DNA of 34,992 bases from Candidatus Rokuibacteriota bacterium (lineage in GTDB: Bacteria > Methylomirabilota > Methylomirabilia > Rokubacteriales > CSP1-6), in the NCBI GenBank assembly GCA_023249095.1, contig JAHFDK010000033.1, positions 1-34,992 on the forward strand, in the 5' to 3' direction. Below, in pieces: positions 29,881 through 34,992 of this stretch; position 1 is the stretch's first letter, and each line of letters opens with the position of its first letter. The translations under genes and the position numbers were made by a program. A model generated the notes under the pieces. The model did no database searches. It saw only the letters and a list, made by a program, of their open reading frames with translations, and was not told the origin of the DNA.

Positions 29881-31131
29881 ATGGGCCACTTCGAGTACCG
29901 TGATTCCGAGTTCTGCTGCGAGCAGGTGTCGCTCCGCGCGCTGGCCACCGTCGCCGGCACGCCGGTCTACGTCTACTCCAAAGCGGCGCTCCTTGAGGGC
30001 CTCGCCGGGTATCACCGCGCGTTCCGCGATGTCCCCCACGTGGTCTGCTATTCGGTCAAGGCCAATTCGAACCTCGGCGTCCTGTCGGTGCTGGCGAAGG
30101 CCGGCGCGGGCGCCGACATCGTCTCGGGCGGCGAGCTCTATCGCGCGCTGAGAGCCGGCATCCCGCCCAGGAAAATCATCTTCTCCGGGGTCGGGAAGAG
30201 TCGCGACGAGATGCGCGACGCGCTCAAGGCCGACATCCTCATGTTCAACGTCGAGTCTCGGAGCGAGCTGCGGGTCCTCGACGAGGTGGCGCGCGAGATG
30301 GGCGTCCGCGCCCCGATCGCGCTCCGGGTGAACCCGGACGTGGATCCCCAGACGCACCCCTACATCGCGACGGGCCTCAAGACGTCCAAGTTCGGCGTCC
30401 CCCACGACGAGGCGCTCGCGACGTACGAGGACGCGGCCAAGATGCGGGGCCTCGAGGTCGTCGGTGTCGACATGCACATCGGCTCCCAGCTCACCAGGGC
30501 CACGCCGGTCGCCGACGCCGTGGCGCGCGTGGTCGCGCTCGTCAAGGCCCTGCGCGAGCGCGCGATCGAGATCCGCATGATCGACATCGGCGGCGGGCTC
30601 GGCATCCGCTATCGCGAGGAGACGCCGCCGACCCACGAGGAGTACGCGACGGTGCTGCTGCCAGCGCTCCGCGAGGCGGGCGCGACGGTCCTCCTGGAGC
30701 CCGGCCGGTCCATCGCCGGCAACGCTGGCATCCTCCTCACGCGAGTCCTCTACCGGAAGGACACCGGCGCCAAGAAGTTCGTGGTGATCGACGCCGCGAT
30801 GAACGACCTGATCCGGCCGTCGCTCTACGGCGCCTTTCACGACATCCTGCCCGTCGACGAAACGGCCCGCGCGCGTGCGCGCGAGACCGTCGATGTCGTG
30901 GGTCCGATCTGCGAGTCGGGCGACTTCCTGGCCAAGGACCGCGAGCTGGCGTACGTCGAGCAAGACGACCTGCTCGCCCTCATGAGCGCGGGCGCGTACG
31001 GCTTCGCCATGGCCTCCAACTACAACACGAGACCGCGGGCCGCCGAGGTGCTCGTGGACGGCAATCGATACACGATCGTGCGCCGCCGGGAGACGTACGA
31101 AGACCTGGTGGCGGGGGAGACACCCCTATGA
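29881..31131 (+). CDS. lysA: Diaminopimelate decarboxylase
   Basis: LysA makes lysine by decarboxylating meso-diaminopimelate. The 416-residue enzyme is an alanine-racemase-fold PLP protein: the PLP lysine Lys60 in CYSVKANSNLGVL, GAGADIVSGGELYRAL, FNVESRSELRVLDEVA, HIGSQLT, DIGGGLGIRY, EPGRSIAGNAGILLTRVLY and the substrate-binding CESGDFLAKDREL near the end. ATG 29881 gives the normal family N terminus (FEYRDSEFCCEQVSLRALA); the frame is open upstream but that part overlaps the lipoprotein gene. Its stop overlaps dapA (ATGA). Confidence 0.97.
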   Translation: MGHFEYRDSEFCCEQVSLRALATVAGTPVYVYSKAALLEGLAGYHRAFRDVPHVVCYSVKANSNLGVLSVLAKAGAGADIVSGGELYRALRAGIPPRKIIFSGVGKSRDEMRDALKADILMFNVESRSELRVLDEVAREMGVRAPIALRVNPDVDPQTHPYIATGLKTSKFGVPHDEALATYEDAAKMRGLEVVGVDMHIGSQLTRATPVADAVARVVALVKALRERAIEIRMIDIGGGLGIRYREETPPTHEEYATVLLPALREAGATVLLEPGRSIAGNAGILLTRVLYRKDTGAKKFVVIDAAMNDLIRPSLYGAFHDILPVDETARARARETVDVVGPICESGDFLAKDRELAYVEQDDLLALMSAGAYGFAMASNYNTRPRAAEVLVDGNRYTIVRRRETYEDLVAGETPL

Positions 31132-32015
31132 GCCAGACATTCCAGGGTTCATTCGTCGCGATGGTCACCCCTTTCAGAAACGGCAAGGTCGACGAGGCGA
31201 AGCTCCGGGAGCTGGTCGAGTTCCACATCGCGCACGGGACCGACGGCCTGATTCCGTGCGGAACCACCGGCGAGTCCCCTGGCCTGACGCACGACGAGCA
31301 CCGGCGGATCGTGGAGGTCGTCATCGAGGCGGCGCGCGGCCGGATCCGGGTCGTCCCGGGCACCGGCTCCAACTCGACCGCCGAGGCGATCGGCCTGACG
31401 AAGCACGCCGAACGGGCGGGCGCAGCCGGCGCGCTCGTCGTCAACCCGTACTACAACAAGCCGACCCAGGAGGGCCTCTACCGGCACTTCCGGGCCGTGG
31501 CCGAGTCGGTCGCCATCCCGATCCTCGTCTACAACATCCAGAGCCGCACGGCGGTGAACGTGGAGACCGACACGCTCGTCCGGCTCGTCCGCGACGTCGC
31601 GAGCGTCGCGGGGGTGAAGGAAGCGTCCGGGTCACTCGACCAGATGAGCCAGGTGATCGCGGCATGCGGTCCCGACTTCTCCGTGCTCTCGGGTGACGAC
31701 AACATCACGCTGCCGCTGCTGGCGATCGGCGGCAGCGGCGTCGTCTCGGTGATCGCGAACATCGTGCCGCGAGAGACGGCCGACCTGGTGCACGCGGCGC
31801 TCGACGGCGACTGGAAGCGAGCCCGAGATCTGCACTACCGGCTCTTCCCGCTGGCGCGGGCGGCGTTCCTCGAGACCAATCCCATCCCGATCAAAGAGGC
31901 CATGGCAATGGCCGGCATGCTCGAGCCGGAGTTCCGGCTGCCCATGTGCCGCATGAGCGACGCCAATCGCGAGAAGCTGCGCGCGATCCTCAAGCCGTAC
32001 GCCCTCGTCAAGTAG
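31128..32015 (+). CDS. dapA: 4-hydroxy-tetrahydrodipicolinate synthase
   Basis: DapA condenses aspartate semialdehyde and pyruvate. The 295-residue (beta/alpha)8 enzyme shows GSFVAMVTPF, CGTTGESPGLTHDEH (Thr46/Thr47 of the proton relay), VVNPYYNKPTQEGLYRHF, VYNIQSRTAVNV (Tyr135) and the Schiff-base lysine Lys164 in GVKEASGS, then LSGDDNITLPLLAIGG. All catalytic residues are in place. It is translationally coupled to lysA by an ATGA overlap and is followed after seven bases by dapB. Confidence 0.97.
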   Translation: MSQTFQGSFVAMVTPFRNGKVDEAKLRELVEFHIAHGTDGLIPCGTTGESPGLTHDEHRRIVEVVIEAARGRIRVVPGTGSNSTAEAIGLTKHAERAGAAGALVVNPYYNKPTQEGLYRHFRAVAESVAIPILVYNIQSRTAVNVETDTLVRLVRDVASVAGVKEASGSLDQMSQVIAACGPDFSVLSGDDNITLPLLAIGGSGVVSVIANIVPRETADLVHAALDGDWKRARDLHYRLFPLARAAFLETNPIPIKEAMAMAGMLEPEFRLPMCRMSDANREKLRAILKPYALVK

Positions 32016-32022
32016 TCGCATC

Positions 32023-32880
32023 ATGAGTGCCGCCGACGGGGAGACATCCCCGAACGTCGGGCGCGGAGGCGTCCCGACGACCGATGTCATCGTTGCCGGC
32101 GCGGCCGGGCGCATGGGGAATCGCATCATTGCCTGCCTCGCCGACACGTCCGACCTGCGCCTCGCGGCCGCGCTCGAGGCGCCCGGCCACGCCTCGCTCG
32201 GAGGCGACGCCGGCGAGCTCGCCGGCGTCGGGAAGGTCGGCGTCGCGGTCGGCGGGGACGCCGAGGCCGTGATCACACGCGACCGGGTGCTCATCGAGTT
32301 CTCCGTCCCCGAGGCCTCGCTCGAGCACCTCCGGCTCGTCGCGCAGGCGGGTGCCCGGGCGGTGATCGGCACGACCGGCTTCACGGCGGCCCAGCGCGCC
32401 GAGGTCACCGAGCTCGCTCGCCGGGCGGCGATCCTCCTCTCGCCCAACATGTCGGTCGCCACGAATGTCGCGTTCAAGCTCCTCGCCACCATGGCGAAGG
32501 CGCTCGGCGACGAGTACGACATCGAGATCACCGAGACCCACCACCGCTTCAAGAAGGATGCGCCGAGCGGCACCGCGCTCCGCATGGCGGAGGTCGTGGC
32601 CGCCGCGCTCGGGCGCGATCTCGACAAGGTGGCCGTCTACGGCCGGCAGGGGTTGCCGGGCGAGCGCCCGAAGGGGGAGATCGGAATCCTCTCTCTCCGC
32701 TCCGGGGACGTCGTCGGGGAGCACACGGTGTCCTTCGGCACGCTGGGCGAGCGACTCGAGCTGGTGCACAAGGCTCACAACCGCGACACGTACGCGCGCG
32801 GCGCGCTACGCGCGGCCCGGTTCATCGCAGGGCGTCCGCCCGGGCTCTACTCGATGGCCGACGTCCTCGGCCTCGAGTAA
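32023..32880 (+). CDS. dapB: 4-hydroxy-tetrahydrodipicolinate reductase
   Basis: DapB reduces the DapA product to tetrahydrodipicolinate, the DapL substrate. The 285-residue protein has the Rossmann motif VAGAAGRMGNRII (about 26-38), FSVPEASLEHLRL, GTTGFTAAQRAEV, SPNMSVATNV and the catalytic signature ETHHRFKKDAPSGTALRMAE with the His-His and Lys pair. HTVSFGTLGERLELVHKAHN R and TYARGALRAARF complete it. The first ~22 residues (SAADGETSPNVGRGG) are an extension not seen in most DapB; the only nearby start is ATG 32023. Confidence 0.96.
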   Translation: MSAADGETSPNVGRGGVPTTDVIVAGAAGRMGNRIIACLADTSDLRLAAALEAPGHASLGGDAGELAGVGKVGVAVGGDAEAVITRDRVLIEFSVPEASLEHLRLVAQAGARAVIGTTGFTAAQRAEVTELARRAAILLSPNMSVATNVAFKLLATMAKALGDEYDIEITETHHRFKKDAPSGTALRMAEVVAAALGRDLDKVAVYGRQGLPGERPKGEIGILSLRSGDVVGEHTVSFGTLGERLELVHKAHNRDTYARGALRAARFIAGRPPGLYSMADVLGLE

Positions 32881-32889
32881 CGATCACCC

Positions 32890-33279
32890 TTGCAGATCGT
32901 GCGCTTCGAGACGGAAGCCAATACCTGCCTCAACGACGTGACCGCGCGAGATCTGGAATCGAAGGGACTGCCGTTGCGAGCCAAGGGGTTCGACACCTTC
33001 TTTCCGCTCGGGCCTTGCATCGCGACGGACCTCGACCCCAACGCCGTCGCCATCGAGGCGTACGTCAACGGCGGGCTGTGCCAGTCGTCGTCGACGAAGG
33101 AGCTGATGTTCCCGGTCGAGCAGATCGTGGCGCAGATCGCTCAGGTCATGACCCTCCTGCCGGGGGACGTGATCGCGACGGGCACGCCGGCCACGGTGGG
33201 CCCGCTCGCGACGGGCGACCGCGTCGAGGTGCAGATCGAGGGGATCGGCAGCCTGAGGAACACGGTCGTGAAGCTCTGA
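32890..33279 (+). CDS. FAH-family hydrolase with a large internal deletion
   Basis: From TTG 32890 the protein begins QIVRFE, the usual first residues of fumarylacetoacetate hydrolase-family enzymes, and then jumps straight to NTCLNDVTARDLESKGLPLR AKGFDTFFPLGP, VNGGLCQSSSTKELMFPVEQ and GDVIATGTPATVGPLATGD, the second half of the fold. About 110-130 residues that normally lie between are missing, including the E-x-E metal-binding segment. Without it the enzyme should not bind its Mg/Mn ion or be active. The frame is intact from start to stop, so the shortened protein is probably made. It is coupled to folB by a one-base overlap (TGATG). Confidence 0.75.
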   Translation: MQIVRFETEANTCLNDVTARDLESKGLPLRAKGFDTFFPLGPCIATDLDPNAVAIEAYVNGGLCQSSSTKELMFPVEQIVAQIAQVMTLLPGDVIATGTPATVGPLATGDRVEVQIEGIGSLRNTVVKL

Positions 33280-33641
33280 TGACCGACAAGCTCCTGCTGG
33301 AGGACGTGCGCTTCTACGGCCAGCACGGTCTGACGCGCGCCGAGCAAGTGGTAGGCGCCTGGTTCTCCGTCGACGTCGAGATGGCGGTGGACCTGGCGCC
33401 CGCGGTCGCCTCCGATCAGGTGGCGTCGACGGTGGACTACGGCGTGGTCGCCCGGCGCATCGTCGAGATCGGCACCCGGAACCGCGTGAACCTGATCGAG
33501 CGGCTGGCCGGGCTGATCGTCGAGGCGCTCCTGCGCGAATTCCCGGCCCGGGAGATCCGGGTGCGCGTCCGGAAGCTCACACCGCCGCTCGAGGGCCTGG
33601 TGGGGACCCCCGCGGTCGAGCTGACGCGGAGCCGGTCGTGA
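33279..33641 (+). CDS. folB: Dihydroneopterin aldolase
   Basis: FolB cleaves 7,8-dihydroneopterin to 6-hydroxymethyl-dihydropterin in folate synthesis. The 120-residue protein starts KLLLEDVRFYGQHGLTRAEQ (F-x-G-x-H-G motif), then WFSVDVEMAVDL, STVDYGVVARRIVEI, NLIERLAGLIVEALL with the substrate Glu, and VRVRKLTPP with the conserved Lys-Pro region. It overlaps the FAH remnant by one base and folK by four, forming a folB-folK pair that carries out consecutive steps. Confidence 0.95.
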   Translation: MTDKLLLEDVRFYGQHGLTRAEQVVGAWFSVDVEMAVDLAPAVASDQVASTVDYGVVARRIVEIGTRNRVNLIERLAGLIVEALLREFPAREIRVRVRKLTPPLEGLVGTPAVELTRSRS

Positions 33642-34186
33642 CGCGCGTCTACCTCTCGCTCGGCTCGAATGTCGGCGATCGGCTCGCCGTCCTGCGATCC
33701 GCCGTGCGCCGGCTCTACGGGCTCCAGGCGGTCCGCTTCGTCGACGCCTCTCCGCTCTATGACAGCGAGCCGTGGGAGAGCGAGCCGAGTCAGACGGCCG
33801 GCGAGCAGCGCTGGTACCTCAACTGCGTCGTGGCGATCGAGACCTCGCTGACGCCGCGGGCGCTGCTCGCCGAGCTCCAGACCATCGAGAGCGCGCTCGG
33901 ACGGACCCGGCCGCCGGGCACGCCTGAGGCCCAGCGGTTCGCGCCGCGAACGCTCGACATCGACATCCTCTTGTACGGTGACCAGGTGCTGAGTGCGGGC
34001 GATGACCTCCAGATCCCCCACCTGTTCCTCGCGGAGCGCGGCTTCGTCCTCCGGCCGCTGGCGGACCTGGCGCCCGAGCTGGAGCACCCGGCCCTCTATC
34101 GCTCGGTCCGTGAGCTGCTCGCCGAGCTCGTGGACGAGCACGACGTCCGCGCCGGCGTCTATCCGGCGCGCTGGTTCGAGGACTGA
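33638..34186 (+). CDS. folK: 2-amino-4-hydroxy-6-hydroxymethyl-dihydropteridine pyrophosphokinase
   Basis: FolK transfers pyrophosphate from ATP to the FolB product. The 182-residue protein shows YLSLGSNVGDRLAVLR, SPLYDSEPWE, WYLNCVVAIETSLTPRALL, IESALGRTRPPGT and the signature APRTLDIDILLYGD (Asp pair for Mg), then IPHLFLAERGFVLRPLADLA. GTG 33638 lies in the folB stop (GTGA). Normal length for the family. Confidence 0.96.
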   Translation: MTRVYLSLGSNVGDRLAVLRSAVRRLYGLQAVRFVDASPLYDSEPWESEPSQTAGEQRWYLNCVVAIETSLTPRALLAELQTIESALGRTRPPGTPEAQRFAPRTLDIDILLYGDQVLSAGDDLQIPHLFLAERGFVLRPLADLAPELEHPALYRSVRELLAELVDEHDVRAGVYPARWFED

Positions 34187-34194
34187 GCCAGTCC

Positions 34195-34707
34195 GTGGCC
34201 TCCGACGAGTTCTCCCGGGAGGCGCTGGAGCACCTGGACGCGCTTTACAACTTCGCCATGTACCTGACCCGGAACCCTCCCGAGGCCGACGATCTCGTCC
34301 AGGAAACCTACCTCCGGGCTTTCCGGTTTTCCCACCGGTTTCAGCCGGGAACCCATCTCCGCGCCTGGCTGTTTCAAATTTTGAGGAACACGTTCTTGAC
34401 CTTTTATCGGATTCGCGAGCGGGAATCCGCGCTCGCCGAGGACGGTGTTCCCACCTGGGATGTCCCGATGTTTCACGACGCGCCCGAGGAGTCGAGTGGC
34501 ACCGTCGAGGCGCACACGGATCTCGAGCGCGCCCTCCAGCGCCTGCCCGAGGAGTTCCGAACCGTGCTCCTGCTCGCGGAAGTCGAAGGCATGGCGCTCG
34601 AGGACGTGGCGCGCGTGCTGGCCTGTCCGGTCGGCACCGTCAAGTCACGGATCTTCAGGGCGAAGGAGCGGTTGCGCGGGCTCTTGCGCGACTACGCCAA
34701 GCAATGA
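34195..34707 (+). CDS. ECF sigma factor (RpoE-like)
   Basis: The 170-residue protein has sigma region 2 (LDALYNFAMYLTRNPPEADD then LVQETYLRAFRFSHRFQPGT, RAWLFQILRNTFL) and region 4 (LERALQRLPEEFRTVLLLAE, VEGMALEDVARVLACPVGTV KSRIFRAKERLR), without region 1 or 3, as in extracytoplasmic-function sigma factors. The start is GTG 34195, eight bases after folK. The next gene overlaps as ATGA and has a membrane helix, so the pair is a sigma/anti-sigma module. The signal is unknown. Confidence 0.93.
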   Translation: MASDEFSREALEHLDALYNFAMYLTRNPPEADDLVQETYLRAFRFSHRFQPGTHLRAWLFQILRNTFLTFYRIRERESALAEDGVPTWDVPMFHDAPEESSGTVEAHTDLERALQRLPEEFRTVLLLAEVEGMALEDVARVLACPVGTVKSRIFRAKERLRGLLRDYAKQ

Positions 34708-34992
34708 GCGGCGACCACTCCCCCGATTCCGACGAAGCGCTCGGCACGCGCCTGCGCGCAGAGTTGCCGCGCTACGCGGCGTCGGCGCACCTGCGCGCCG
34801 CCATCGCCGAAGGAGCCGCACCTCCGCGGCGCCGGGCGGCGTGGCTCGCCCCCGTTCTGGCCGCCGCCGGCACGGCGCTGGTGCTCGGGCTGGTGTTCTT
34901 GCCGCTGCTGCCGCGGCTCGTCCCCGCGGATCCGACGGAGCGGCTCGTGCGGTCCGTCGTGGCCGAGCACACGCGTGCCCTCATGTGGGGAG
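34704..34992 (+). CDS. Probable membrane anti-sigma factor, 3' end outside window
   Basis: ATG 34704 overlaps the sigma gene stop. The first 96 residues have an acidic cytoplasmic start (SGDHSPDSDEALGTRLRAEL), one membrane helix (AAWLAPVLAAAGTALVLGLV FLPLLP) and the start of a periplasmic part (VRSVVAEHTRALMWG). There is no HCC zinc motif in the visible part. Its place beside an ECF sigma factor, and the cytoplasm-helix-periplasm plan, are those of anti-sigma factors; the call rests on these and not on a recognised family motif. Confidence 0.65.
   Translation, partial: MSGDHSPDSDEALGTRLRAELPRYAASAHLRAAIAEGAAPPRRRAAWLAPVLAAAGTALVLGLVFLPLLPRLVPADPTERLVRSVVAEHTRALMWG

Noticed and set aside
1..34992. 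CRISPR array, tRNA or rRNA genes
   Set aside because: I saw no regularly spaced repeats, no tRNA T-loop/CCA-like pattern and no rRNA-like stretch on either strand; short or unusual RNAs could still be missed by eye.

Overview
The window is GC-rich bacterial DNA with dense, mostly overlapping genes and no tRNA, rRNA or CRISPR that I could see. Gene content fits a soil or subsurface bacterium of the Rokubacteria/Methylomirabilota kind: DapL-type lysine synthesis, an IorAB-type molybdenum dehydrogenase, a TrpX-type ABC solute-binding protein and HmuY-like and ECF sigma genes. That assignment is an inference from style and content, not from a database match.

Layout. 1-3.2 kb: the 3' end of radC, a HmuY-family gene, and a minus-strand group (NifU-like Fe-S protein, ATP-grasp enzyme, a 56-residue lysine-rich protein). 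3.2-7.7 kb: a disturbed zone in which nearly every gene is cut or frameshifted: a 3' fragment of rpoA, an AT-only hairpin, a small DNA-binding-like protein, an ABC solute-binding protein, a queC tail, and a minus-strand cluster of c-type cytochrome, PCYCGC-family protein, small membrane protein and four-helix membrane protein. 7.9-11.7 kb: a complete solitary rpoA, a hypothetical protein, a receiver-only response regulator, a 150-bp miniature insertion element with a perfect 9-bp target duplication, and an M23 peptidase. 11.9-17.8 kb: aminotransferase-hom-thrC-flippase and lysC (threonine/lysine branch of aspartate metabolism). 17.9-20.5 kb: IorB/IorA-like oxidoreductase on the minus strand. 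20.6-25.6 kb: truncated comEA, comEC, dapL, and a second complete rpoA. 25.6-35 kb: mltG, plsC-like acyltransferase, argH, LptM-like FN3 lipoprotein, lysA, dapA, dapB, a deleted FAH-family gene, folB, folK, an ECF sigma factor and its probable anti-sigma.

How the genes work together. LysC, DapA, DapB, DapL and LysA cover most of the aspartate-to-lysine route through the one-step DapL shortcut (asd and dapF are not here). Hom and ThrC cover two threonine steps (asd and thrB are not here). Many neighbours overlap by 1-4 bases, so translational coupling is likely.

Most interesting points. (1) The PCYCGC-family gene at 6666-7173 (minus) has an in-frame UGA exactly where a CxxC cysteine is expected, followed 21 nt later by the loop of a perfect 8-bp hairpin that fits the bacterial SECIS model, and its frame ends in an ATGA overlap with the next gene: a candidate selenoprotein, complicated by nearby indels. 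(2) Two complete but divergent RNA polymerase alpha genes plus a duplicated C-terminal fragment lie within 22 kb, none in a ribosomal-protein operon, and both complete copies depart from the usual alpha dimerisation signature. (3) There is a fresh-looking miniature transposable element, a probable CTG start codon, and two genes (comEA and an FAH hydrolase) that have lost exactly their functional domains.
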